Shown here piece by piece: positions 43,922 to 53,141 of a stretch of 64,000 nt of DNA; the first letter of the stretch is position 1; every line of letters starts with the position of its first letter. This DNA comes from DASXRU01 sp034665305 (GTDB lineage Bacteria > Acidobacteriota > Blastocatellia > Pyrinomonadales > Pyrinomonadaceae), in assembly GCA_034665305.1 (NCBI GenBank), contig JAXDFZ010000016.1, positions 293,190 through 357,189 of the forward strand. The letters are read 5' to 3'. Made by a program: the position numbers and the translations under genes. Under the pieces are notes generated by a model that saw nothing but the letters and a program-made list of their open reading frames with translations, ran no database searches and was not told the origin of the DNA.

Positions 43922-46900
43922 TCAATGGACGCCGGAACATAAAGCATTAGTCCGCGTCACAGTGGATCCGAACCGCTCCTGATACTCCTGAGACGTTATG
44001 AACGAACAGACCATGCCGCGATAATTGTTAACCGCCTGATTGTTCAGAACATCCAGCCAGAAGTCATATCCACCCTGTTCGGCGTCACGACGCAAGTACC
44101 CGAAATACTCCATCAGGACCCACGCCGGGTTGTATTCTCGCGTCTTGAACGCGGGCACTTCGATCAGCGAAAGCAATACCTGCGCCCTCGTTTTGCCGCT
44201 GAGGGTCATCGCGTCAATCTCTGATTGCCGCAGCGAAGCATCCGCTATTCCTGCCATATCAAACAGCTTATTGACGAATTCGGAGTTCGTCATTGTGTTC
44301 GGATACTCCTGCAGGAACTTGGTCCGCTGCACAAATACGTTGGCAAAGTCGATAGTGCTTTGCGCCAATCCGGCGCCGCCAACCAGAAGCGGGCGATCCG
44401 CTTTGAACTGCGAAAACGTGATATTGGCGCGATTGGGCGCTGCCGGCTCGCCGCCCGTCGCCGGTCGAGTCCCGTAAGCCGCGCGATAGAAACGGTAAAC
44501 GACGTAGCCCGTCTCCTGGAACTCGAGTTCGACAAAGAAACTGCCGCTAACTCCGATGCGCCGTTCTTCAATACACGCTGCATCGTTGCCGCATTTATTT
44601 ATTTCATTGGTCCAGTAGTCGAAGCCACCATCGTCAGGCGCCCGGTTAAGGAAATCGAAGTAGTGTTGCGAAACAAACACTCCGGTGTCATCTATTGGAT
44701 TCCGCAACTGCCGGGGTGTGAATACTGCAGTCTCCGCGTTTGTCAGCGTCCGGAAACTTGTTTCCGCCGTCAACGAATCAATAACGTAAGCGTCCGGCTC
44801 GCCCCCGGAGATGCCCACCACCGGATGCAGGTCGATGTTGCCGCTGCCGTAACGTGTCTTCACGCTGCCATCGGCACGCAATTCGATCTCGAAATTTACC
44901 GGGTTGCCATTTTCGAAGTCCACGCCCTGCCAGCGAAAGATAATGCGCGTCGCGTCAGGCTTTTTCACGTAAACATCAGCATCAGCCCGGCGGCTGGTGC
45001 GCAGGTCGATGTCATCCCACAGACCGGCGATCATTTTGTAACGGGACAAGTCGGCGATCGAACTGGGTACGTCGTCCGCATCGCCGTTGCTGCGTTTCGG
45101 CGGCGCTGAGAAATAGAGGTTACCGTTGCTGGAAACGGTGACTTTGTTGTAGAGCTGGCCGAAGTAGGGAAAACTAAACGGCAGCACAAAGTCTTCGCGG
45201 TAACGATCATCAAACGTCAGACCCAGCGGCGTACCACCCGCGGAAAGTGTCACTGGCGAGGTCACACTGGTTGTATAAGGATCGGCGATTAGCGGATTGA
45301 TGTTGACACTAACGGTCGCGGGCGTGCCTTCGTTGCCGACGTTGTCGAATTCGCGCAACTTGATGGTGCCCGAACTATGGCGATACGGGAGTTTGACTGA
45401 CAGCGTTTGAACATTCCCAGCGGCCGCGGGGGCAAGCGTGGTCAGCGGCACTACCGCGTTGGTTGTCGAATCAGTCAGGCTCAGGTCGTAGAGCGATGCT
45501 TGCCCCGCTGAAGCGTCGTCGCCGCTCGCAGTCCATGACAAATTTACGGTGCGTCCATTTTGCGAAGTAATCTGAAAACCGGCCGGGGTGCCGGGCGGGG
45601 TAGTGTCGCCTTCGGCAATCGCATCCAAAGATTTCTTAACGTTCAAGCGACGGCCTGTCAGCGTTTTCCCTTGCAAGGCCGGGACGAGGTCGCCATTGAA
45701 AGCCAGCGCTCCCCGCAATTGGTTCAAACTGATGTTCGGAAAGGCGGCGCAAATCAGCGCGGCGGCGCCGGAAACATGGGGCGCGGCCATCGAAGTTCCA
45801 CTGAATGACTGGTAAGCCGTCGAGCCCGGCGTCGTACTGAGAATGCCAACACCCGGTGCGCCTATCAACACCGAGTGCGCCCCATAATTGAAAACCTGCG
45901 AGTCGGTTGAGCTGGTCGCGGTTACCGAAATCATGTTCGGCAACGAGTAGCTGGACGGGTAATGCGGCGCCACATCGTTATTGGTACCGTCGTTGCCGGC
46001 GGCTGCTACAAACAAAATTCCGGCCTGGCCAAGAGCGCTAATCGCGTCAGCGGTAATCTGCGAATAACCCGAACCGCCATAACTATTATTCAGCACACGA
46101 ATGTTCGCGCCGTAGGTTCCCGACGATTGCAAATAACGCTCGCGCATCTGCTTGGCATAACTGAAAGCCCTGATCGCGTCGGCATCCGAGCCGCCGGTTG
46201 GCCCAAGGAATTTCAGCGACATCAGGCTGACCTGCCAGTTCACGCCTACGACTCCCTGGCCGTTGTCGCCCCGTGCGCCGATCGTCCCGGCCACGTGCGT
46301 CGCATGATCTTCCGCGGGACTGCCGCTGAAAACTGTTCCGGTGTTGTCGCGAAAATTGTATCCATTGACGTCGCCGGAGATTCCGGGAATGTCACCAGGG
46401 CTGGAGTTCACAAAAATATTTCCCTGCAGGTCGGGGTGGCCGGTATCAATTCCCTCGTCAACCACGCCCACGACCACACGTGGCGCACCAAAAAACGGTG
46501 CTGCGGTGACGACGCTTCCCCGGATCTGGTCCCAGGCTTGAGGTGCACCGATCTTATTCAATCCATACAACTGCCCGAAGTTTGTATCGTTGGGCGTCGT
46601 GGAGTCAGCATGCAAAATGTAGTTCGGCTCCGCGTATAAAACGTCAGAACGCGCCCGCAGTGCTTCGATTGCCCTGATGGTGTCGGACTCTTTCACGTGT
46701 GCCAGGCGCAACCCGTCTATCAGATCAGAGCCCTCGAAGCGCTCGACACGCATCAGGATTTGTTCCTGGCTAACCTGCGGAGCGGCCATGCGTCCTGCGG
46801 CCCGTCTATCGGCGCCGGGCATCGCAACATACGTGCTGCCTTCGATTGCCGTCCCTTTTTTGAAGCGAACCAGCGCCTCTCCCGGGACAAATTCCGCGCG

Positions 46901-47074
46901 CGCACGTTTCTTCGTCACATCCCCTGAACCAGATGCGTTCATATTGGTTGAAGATTGTTGCGTGGCGCGTGAACCTGGCGGCAGTACGATTGCCGATACC
47001 AGCAGCAAGCCCAAAATGAGCCCGAAGAGGACGCGATGCGAGGCCGCCAGCCTCTTCATTAACTGGAAAAGCAT
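43922..47074 (-). CDS. Subtilisin-like (S8) protease with C-terminal DUF4214 module
   Basis: A 1050-residue exported protease. After an N-terminal signal segment (VLFGLILGLLLVSAIVLPPG) comes a fervidolysin-type propeptide (EALVRFKKGTA, residues ~66-150). The catalytic triad is D206 (VVDEGID), H257 (DHATHVAGT) and S428 (FSGTSMAAPH); the oxyanion asparagine is probably N329 or N330 in VLNNSYGG. Residues about 490-600 look like FN3. A further beta-rich domain follows to about residue 820, and the last 225 residues are the DUF4214 pair shared with the 34216 gene. TAGGAG lies 10 bases before the ATG at 47074. Confidence 0.93.
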   Translation of the reverse strand: MLFQLMKRLAASHRVLFGLILGLLLVSAIVLPPGSRATQQSSTNMNASGSGDVTKKRARAEFVPGEALVRFKKGTAIEGSTYVAMPGADRRAAGRMAAPQVSQEQILMRVERFEGSDLIDGLRLAHVKESDTIRAIEALRARSDVLYAEPNYILHADSTTPNDTNFGQLYGLNKIGAPQAWDQIRGSVVTAAPFFGAPRVVVGVVDEGIDTGHPDLQGNIFVNSSPGDIPGISGDVNGYNFRDNTGTVFSGSPAEDHATHVAGTIGARGDNGQGVVGVNWQVSLMSLKFLGPTGGSDADAIRAFSYAKQMRERYLQSSGTYGANIRVLNNSYGGSGYSQITADAISALGQAGILFVAAAGNDGTNNDVAPHYPSSYSLPNMISVTATSSTDSQVFNYGAHSVLIGAPGVGILSTTPGSTAYQSFSGTSMAAPHVSGAAALICAAFPNISLNQLRGALAFNGDLVPALQGKTLTGRRLNVKKSLDAIAEGDTTPPGTPAGFQITSQNGRTVNLSWTASGDDASAGQASLYDLSLTDSTTNAVVPLTTLAPAAAGNVQTLSVKLPYRHSSGTIKLREFDNVGNEGTPATVSVNINPLIADPYTTSVTSPVTLSAGGTPLGLTFDDRYREDFVLPFSFPYFGQLYNKVTVSSNGNLYFSAPPKRSNGDADDVPSSIADLSRYKMIAGLWDDIDLRTSRRADADVYVKKPDATRIIFRWQGVDFENGNPVNFEIELRADGSVKTRYGSGNIDLHPVVGISGGEPDAYVIDSLTAETSFRTLTNAETAVFTPRQLRNPIDDTGVFVSQHYFDFLNRAPDDGGFDYWTNEINKCGNDAACIEERRIGVSGSFFVELEFQETGYVVYRFYRAAYGTRPATGGEPAAPNRANITFSQFKADRPLLVGGAGLAQSTIDFANVFVQRTKFLQEYPNTMTNSEFVNKLFDMAGIADASLRQSEIDAMTLSGKTRAQVLLSLIEVPAFKTREYNPAWVLMEYFGYLRRDAEQGGYDFWLDVLNNQAVNNYRGMVCSFITSQEYQERFGSTVTRTNALCSGVH

Positions 47075-47365
47075 GAAGGGGAAACTCCTAATATCTCGGT
47101 GAAATCCAGTCGCGCGGCCTTACCCGGGGGGACAAGTTTCTAATCAGCAGCTAAGAAGCCTCGGGGCCGCCAATTCGTTGCTTAGCCAACCGCAAAATCG
47201 AGCGGCCGGCAGCTTATTTTGTCGCTTTATTTACTCCGGACTCTGCAAGGACCGATGCAAGTCGAGACTATATACCAACTGCCCCAAAAGTTCACAACGC
47301 GAATGCTGGGAATGTGGATGATTTCAGGTGAGCCACCGAGCCCGCCAGAAAAGCACGGCCAGGCA

Positions 47366-49888
47366 TTAAAATCGCTGGCCCAGTCTTTCCGTGCCAAACG
47401 TGCCGATGCCGTTCAGACGAAAACTGAAGAGCAGATGGTTCTCTTTCCGCAGGCCGACGTTGTAGGTGTAATTCTGTACCGTAATGGCACAGCAGTCCCA
47501 GGAATAGCCAACCGTTTGCGTTGAACTGATTAGCGAAGAATTGCCTTTGCCCGGGTGTTTTTGAAAATCAAAAAAGAACGAAGCGCCGCCGAACAGTCCC
47601 TTCTCGGTATTTCCCAAAAAGATTTTCGGGCTCCATTGCGATCCGCGCAACGTACCGGGCTCTTTGCCGCGAGCATCCGCAAAACCGCTGAGGCTCGGCG
47701 TCAAATCAATCGCGCGCGTGTAGTAGAAAGTTTGAAACGCCTTCACGAGGGGCCGATCGATACCGAAGGTCGCCGACATCGCCCGGATGCCCCCGCGCTG
47801 CGTATCAACGTCAGCACGAAAGTCAGTAAACAGGTTTCGATTCGGACGATAGCGCACATCAAAGTTCAGCGGCGAGAAAGTGCGCGGCACCCCGCCATAG
47901 GTAAAGCCGGAAAGCGTGTTAATAGAATAGAACTGATTGCGTTGGCCTGGAATCAACGCCCCGCCAAAGTACGGATCGAAAAAGTATTTTCCGCGGATCG
48001 TGATGGTCAGCGCTTCATAGGGCTGGGCCCGCCCACTCTTACCGGCGCCAGTGTCGCGCGCTGCCTTGCCGCTCACGTTTTCAGTCGAGCGTCGCGTGTA
48101 AAACCGGTTGGCGATGCCAAACTCGATCTCGTTCGTGTCAGTGATGGTGTCAAGGTAATCAAACCGAATGATGCGATTGAAGTTATTCAATCCGGCCACC
48201 CGGCGATAAATCAAATAAGGCTCAATTACGTGACGAAATAGGACCGACCCATCAGAACGGTGGTAGTTTTTCGCGAGGGCCGGCGGCCGCAAATCAACTT
48301 CGAATTCGCCATAGCTGCGAACCACGTTACGGCTCAACACGAGGCGCGTGGTGGGATCGACTGAGTTCGAATAAAAGGTCCCGCGCACTCCCGCAGTGGC
48401 CGTCACCGACCAGCCGGCAAAATTCAGCGGCAGCGAAATCTGCGGATGCGCATCCAGTCGCTGCACGATTGATGGCGTGACGATCGGCTCGCCGCCGGTT
48501 TCCAATCGAAAGAGTGCGAGATCTTCCGGCGTTTCTTTACGGCTCACGCCTTCGGCCCCGCCGCCGAACGAGAAGTAGACGGGAAGGCTCTTGAAAAACG
48601 GCACCACTGAGGGACGCTTATCGAGGGTGACACTCGGCAACTGGCGCACCCGCACGCGGGAGTTCACCAGGGACGTCACCTGAGAGCTGGCTAAGAAATT
48701 GAGACTGTAACTGCCGGAATTCTTGTTTACAAAAACCTGCGAGAGCTCCGCGGGCGAAATGATTTGCTGGATCGATTCGCCAAACACCTGGCGAAAAGCG
48801 AGGCTCGAAGTGATGTTCACATCGGCGGCGGCGAGAAAGCCGTTGGGAAAATAATGCACGGCATCCACATAAAAGCTGGAGCCGCCCTGGTCGGGATGGT
48901 CCACATCGACCTTGGAACCAAAGATGCGATCCTTGACCGCGTAGAAACCCATATTGAAAAAGGACCGCGAGTTTGCCCGCGTGCGCAAATCGGCGCCCAC
49001 GCCAATTCCTCTCGAAGTAAACACGTCGCCGCGAAAAGTCATGTCGGCTGAACGTCCGAGCGTCATGTAGTAAGCGTTGGAAATCTGCATGCCCTTGGCG
49101 CCCGAGCCGCCCAGCGTGGGAGTCAGGAAACCTGAAGCGCGATCGCGACGCTTAATGGAAACCGACGCATAGGGCAAATAGAAAACCGGCACGCCCTTGA
49201 TACGGAAAGTTGGTGAGCTGATGCTGACGCGATCTCCCGTCTTAATCTTCACGTGCTTCGCGCGAAAACTCCATTTCGGAACGTCTTCGTCGCAGGCTGT
49301 GATCTGGGCGTTGGTCGCGATGATCGTGTCCAGGCTGACCCGTTCCACGCGATCGGCAATGAAGTACAAACGCGTTCCGTCCTGCGTCTGATTCGTAAAG
49401 CCCGTCGCGTTTAGAAAAAAGCCGGTCTTGGTGCGGTAATTCCATTCAGCCCGCGAACCGGTGATGCGTTGCTGGTCGCCTTGATCGAAAACGACGTTGC
49501 CTTCGGCGATCGCTTTGTCGGTGGCCTGATAGACGGTTACTTTGTCGGCCTGTAAGCGGTAAGTCCCGATGCGCGCGTCAACGTTCCCCTCGTAAACGAA
49601 TACCCGCGCATTCTCAGGACCGGAGACAGTTTGCGTGCCGGAATCGATCGTCAGCCTGTCGGTGGCAACAGGCTCAATTTTTTGCGAGGGCAACTGCGGC
49701 CGGATCGGCTGATTCTGCGTCAGGGGATTAACGTTCGGTGTGTCGGTGATGGGATTGGTGACCTTGCGGTCGACCGGATCTGTTTGCTGCGCTGAGACAC
49801 GACTCGCGCAAACCGTCAGGCAAACCAGGGCCAGCGTGAAGACAGGTAGTAATAGGCGTAGCCTGGCCACGGAAAACCCGATGAGCAA
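47366..49888 (-). CDS. lptD: LPS-assembly outer membrane protein LptD
   Basis: An 840-residue exported protein. The N-terminal periplasmic part (residues 70-230) is the OstA/LptA-like beta-jellyroll (ADKVTVYQATDKAIAEGNVV), and the rest is a beta-barrel, with the LptD block at GVPVFYLPYASVSIKRRDRA. It places LPS into the outer leaflet, with LptE. The start is a TTG at 49888, supported by GGAGG 7 bases upstream; the signal peptide runs FTLALVCLTVCASRVSAQ. lpxB lies 3 kb away, so LPS synthesis and export genes are close. Most sequence between the OstA part and the barrel is diverged from proteobacterial LptD. Confidence 0.92.
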   Translation of the reverse strand: MLIGFSVARLRLLLPVFTLALVCLTVCASRVSAQQTDPVDRKVTNPITDTPNVNPLTQNQPIRPQLPSQKIEPVATDRLTIDSGTQTVSGPENARVFVYEGNVDARIGTYRLQADKVTVYQATDKAIAEGNVVFDQGDQQRITGSRAEWNYRTKTGFFLNATGFTNQTQDGTRLYFIADRVERVSLDTIIATNAQITACDEDVPKWSFRAKHVKIKTGDRVSISSPTFRIKGVPVFYLPYASVSIKRRDRASGFLTPTLGGSGAKGMQISNAYYMTLGRSADMTFRGDVFTSRGIGVGADLRTRANSRSFFNMGFYAVKDRIFGSKVDVDHPDQGGSSFYVDAVHYFPNGFLAAADVNITSSLAFRQVFGESIQQIISPAELSQVFVNKNSGSYSLNFLASSQVTSLVNSRVRVRQLPSVTLDKRPSVVPFFKSLPVYFSFGGGAEGVSRKETPEDLALFRLETGGEPIVTPSIVQRLDAHPQISLPLNFAGWSVTATAGVRGTFYSNSVDPTTRLVLSRNVVRSYGEFEVDLRPPALAKNYHRSDGSVLFRHVIEPYLIYRRVAGLNNFNRIIRFDYLDTITDTNEIEFGIANRFYTRRSTENVSGKAARDTGAGKSGRAQPYEALTITIRGKYFFDPYFGGALIPGQRNQFYSINTLSGFTYGGVPRTFSPLNFDVRYRPNRNLFTDFRADVDTQRGGIRAMSATFGIDRPLVKAFQTFYYTRAIDLTPSLSGFADARGKEPGTLRGSQWSPKIFLGNTEKGLFGGASFFFDFQKHPGKGNSSLISSTQTVGYSWDCCAITVQNYTYNVGLRKENHLLFSFRLNGIGTFGTERLGQRF

Positions 49889-50003
49889 GTAGGAACCTCC
49901 GAAGGAACAACCGAGAAGCTAGAAAAATAAACCCGCGCAAAAATGGAAACGCACGATGCTAGCATAAACCAATTCCGACGGGCGAATAGAGGGCCTCTAT
50001 TTT

Positions 50004-50117
50004 GGAGTGCGGTGGCAAGCGAAGCACGACACCGCTTTGGACTTGATTATCACAGGCTGAACTCTATGCAACTTCAATCCAAAGCGCCGTCGCCGCTTCG
50101 CTCTGGCCGCGCACTCC
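50004..50117. repeat. Palindromic element pair, family C
   Basis: It begins GGAGTGCGGTGGCAAGCGAA and ends CGCTCTGGCCGCGCACTCC. It lies in the 240-base gap between lptD and the next minus-strand gene, 13 bases from the latter's stop codon. Confidence 0.92.
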
Positions 50118-50129
50118 ACAGCCTGTTAT

Positions 50130-52922
50130 TCAGGGAGCATCGAGAACGGTGAAGTTGTCCCAACGATTTACCAGGCCCAGGCCGGCGGAGTTGTTGTAAA
50201 GACCGCAACCCACCGCATTGGCGAGATTGTTATTGCTGGTGGTGAAGAGCAACGTGCCGCCGGCGTAAATGGAAAGTTCTCCTGAAGCTTTAGTGATTGC
50301 GCGCAGGGTGGTCCAGTTCGAAGGGAGATTGACGCCGCCGGCTAGATTCGTTCGCACGCCGTTCAGATAAAAGCCAACCGTAAGCTGCCGCGGGCTGGCA
50401 TCGTTCGCGCCAGAGCTGGTGTAGGCGAAGAAAAAGTTTCGCTCGTCAACTACGCGAAAACTCAGACCCGTATCCAACCCGCTGCCATTTATGCCAGCGT
50501 GGCGATCGACGCGCGTCTCCAGATTTGCCGCGGCCGCAGCGGTCGCGATCCATGTCGGATAAGAACCATTCGCCAGCAGCACCGCGCGCCCGTTCAGAAT
50601 GCCGAAAGGCTGCGGCGTGTTCGCAGCCTGATTGGTTTGCCAAACTTTTGGGCCGGCCGTGCCGCCCTCGGTCGAGCCTAACCCACCTTTGCCATTTAAT
50701 ACGTAAGTAGAATTTGCGCGCGAAAAAGAATCGAAGACCCGCGCGCCACTCGGAACCGGCGCCGGCGCGTCGACGCTTACCTGCGCCGCCGCTGTCGCAG
50801 TCGTAAAATCAGGGGCCGTCGGATCAACTACAAACTGCGGCACGGAACATCCGGAACACGGATCGAAGTATCCGTTAACCAGGCCCCGCAGCAGGCCGCT
50901 GTGAAACTTGTCCGGGTGACCAAAAGAAAAGTAACCCTGCGACAGATCCGCGACCGTCGGCGCCGGTCGAAAATATCGACTGGTGAGATTGCCTTCCTGA
51001 CTGAAAATCGTTTGCGGCGCGAAGCTTGATTCCACCAGCGTCTGGTTCGCACCGGTAGGATCTTCGCGCGGATTATTCCGCTCATAGCCGCGCACCTGCG
51101 CGATTCGACCTTGAAAGTTGCTGTGCGTCGAGCCGCCAATCAGCAACCAACTACCACCCTGATCCGGCCCCGGCGTAAACCGTGGCCCGGTGAAAGCCGT
51201 TTTGCCCACCGGAACCCCGTTAAAGTAGGTAATGACATTTCGCCCGTCCCAACCAACTGCGTAGTGACCCCATTCGCCCGGCGCCGGTCCCTCGTCGCTG
51301 TGGAAATAATTGTCGTACGTAACGTCGTTGAGTAGGTTGCCGATCAGTTGATAGCGTCCCGGCTCGCTGGTATTCAGGTTCGCAAAGCCAAACAGCAACG
51401 CATGAGCTCCGCCATAACCATCCGACAGCAAATAGGTGGCGCCGGAATTACTTCCGGGCATGGCCCAGAACTCCCAGAAGAAGTGTCCCAGGTCTCGGCC
51501 CGGATCCCAGAGGTAACCGTAGTCGACAGCTTTTGGTGATCCGTCAAACTCCAGCACGTAACTCGGGTTGGAGGGCGGCGCCGCCGTCGCTACGAAGTTC
51601 AGCGTCTGGTCTGAAGTTAGGACCACAATACTTTGATTGCCGGGGGCAAACGTGAACCAGTCCTGCTCAATCGATGGCGTCAGTGAATAGCTGCCAAACG
51701 CAGTGGCCGGAATTGAATAACTGCCATCACTGCCGGTATGAACCAGGCCGTTTTGCGATCCGCTGAGCGTAATCGTGATGCCGGCAATTCCCTGGCCCGA
51801 ATTGTCCCTCACTTTTCCGGCCAAAAAGTAATTGCGCAAAACTCCCTGGACGTTGATTGTCTGGTTGCCGTCGAGAGCGGTAAAGGTTTGATTGGCCGGC
51901 GTCAGGACGTAATGGGTTTTTGAGAAAGCCAGCGCGTAGTTTCCGCCGGCCTTCAAATTCGAGAAGCTGAAGTTTCCGGAACCGTCGGTGGTAACAAGTT
52001 TTTGTTCCGCGCCACTGAGTGAAACGTCTACTCCCGCAAGGCCCTGTCCGCCACTATCACGCGCCACTCCCGAAATTGTGTAAAGCTTGCGGGTGGCAAC
52101 GAAATCCAAATCGAGCTGATTGTTAGTTACGTCGTTAACTGTGCGACTGATCGGATTGAAGTTATAAAACTGGTTCACCGGCGTGATGGTGTAACTGCCG
52201 CCGATTGCGTTTACTGAAAACTCGTACGCACCGCCCGCATTCGTCGATGTTGTTTCGGTTTGCGATCCGGTCAGTTTCAAACTCAGTCCGCTGAACGCAG
52301 CATCGTCGTCCGTAACTTTTCCGTTGAGGGCATAAGGCGGCGCCGGAGTTGGACCAGCACCGGCATCGTCTGGTGGTCCACCTCCTTTGTGGCCAATCGC
52401 GACCCGAACGCGATTGCTGAGCGTTCCCAGGTAAGATATTCGTACCAGCACATCGCCGGCGTCCTTAATATCTTCATTTAGCAGAATGGTGATGGGGGTC
52501 AGCCAGGGCTGGTTGGGAACTGGGCCAAAGTATTCGACCAGGAGGCTATAGTGGTGATGGGCGGCATCTTCAGCGTCAGCGTTCAGAAAATAGAGCGGCT
52601 GCCCTCCCTGGGTTGGCAGGTTCAAGGCAAAGAGCATGATGCGCGTACGATGGTCAGCGTTCCACGAGTGGGGAGAAGTAGTTGCGAAAGGCTCCGGCGT
52701 GAACATCACCGATTCCAATGCCACCGCGCGCGTGGAGTTCGTGTCGCTAATCAGAATTGGCGCGCCAGTTTGCGCCTTGATCGCGAAGGCGCCGGCGGTC
52801 AGCATCAACAAAAGAAGGCCGGCGAAAGCCCGGAACCATGTAACCCGACGCGGGCACATGCAACCGCAACGCGCTCGCCGCGTTGAGCCAGGATTGAGCA
52901 GGAATACTTCTGCGTTTATCAT
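50130..52922 (-). CDS. Secreted protein with carboxypeptidase-regulatory repeats and LamG domain
   Basis: A 930-residue exported protein. A signal segment (FRAFAGLLLLMLTAGAFAIK) follows a basic N-terminal stretch; the ATG at 52859 would give a shorter leader, and neither start has a good ribosome site. Three to four CarboxypepD_reg-like beta domains lie between about residues 195 and 460 (GKVTDDDAAFSGLSLKLTGS; GVARDSGGQGLAGVDVSLSG; GKVRDNSGQGIAGITITLSG). Residues about 470-640 resemble a LamG/concanavalin lectin sandwich (YLLSDGYGGAHALLFGFAN). The final part is another beta-sandwich (GNLTSRYFRPAP then SGLDTGLSFRVVDERNFF). A surface or extracellular binding protein; ligand unknown. Confidence 0.85.
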   Translation of the reverse strand: MINAEVFLLNPGSTRRARCGCMCPRRVTWFRAFAGLLLLMLTAGAFAIKAQTGAPILISDTNSTRAVALESVMFTPEPFATTSPHSWNADHRTRIMLFALNLPTQGGQPLYFLNADAEDAAHHHYSLLVEYFGPVPNQPWLTPITILLNEDIKDAGDVLVRISYLGTLSNRVRVAIGHKGGGPPDDAGAGPTPAPPYALNGKVTDDDAAFSGLSLKLTGSQTETTSTNAGGAYEFSVNAIGGSYTITPVNQFYNFNPISRTVNDVTNNQLDLDFVATRKLYTISGVARDSGGQGLAGVDVSLSGAEQKLVTTDGSGNFSFSNLKAGGNYALAFSKTHYVLTPANQTFTALDGNQTINVQGVLRNYFLAGKVRDNSGQGIAGITITLSGSQNGLVHTGSDGSYSIPATAFGSYSLTPSIEQDWFTFAPGNQSIVVLTSDQTLNFVATAAPPSNPSYVLEFDGSPKAVDYGYLWDPGRDLGHFFWEFWAMPGSNSGATYLLSDGYGGAHALLFGFANLNTSEPGRYQLIGNLLNDVTYDNYFHSDEGPAPGEWGHYAVGWDGRNVITYFNGVPVGKTAFTGPRFTPGPDQGGSWLLIGGSTHSNFQGRIAQVRGYERNNPREDPTGANQTLVESSFAPQTIFSQEGNLTSRYFRPAPTVADLSQGYFSFGHPDKFHSGLLRGLVNGYFDPCSGCSVPQFVVDPTAPDFTTATAAAQVSVDAPAPVPSGARVFDSFSRANSTYVLNGKGGLGSTEGGTAGPKVWQTNQAANTPQPFGILNGRAVLLANGSYPTWIATAAAAANLETRVDRHAGINGSGLDTGLSFRVVDERNFFFAYTSSGANDASPRQLTVGFYLNGVRTNLAGGVNLPSNWTTLRAITKASGELSIYAGGTLLFTTSNNNLANAVGCGLYNNSAGLGLVNRWDNFTVLDAP

Positions 52923-53024
52923 GCTGCCACTTGTTCACAGAATTTCTATTACACTTGAACCATAAAAGTCCACGGGCAACTGAATGTTGAGGGGGTACCC
53001 TTCAATCCCTACAGGCGTATTGAG

Positions 53025-53095
53025 TTCAAACTTTAGTTTGCTTCGTTAGAAGAAAAATCAAGAAGGGCCGAGGCCGCAAGCTAAAGCTTGTACGC
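53025..53095. repeat. Diverged family B palindrome pair
   Basis: TTCAAACTTTAGTTTGCTTC and GCAAGCTAAAGCTTGTACGC are each short palindromes and roughly inverted copies of each other. They resemble the family B arms but the sequence has drifted. It sits just upstream of lpxB. Confidence 0.6.
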
Positions 53096-53141
53096 TATAC
53101 ACCCGCAAACGGATGTCGAGTTCTTCCCGCGCCGCTGCTTA

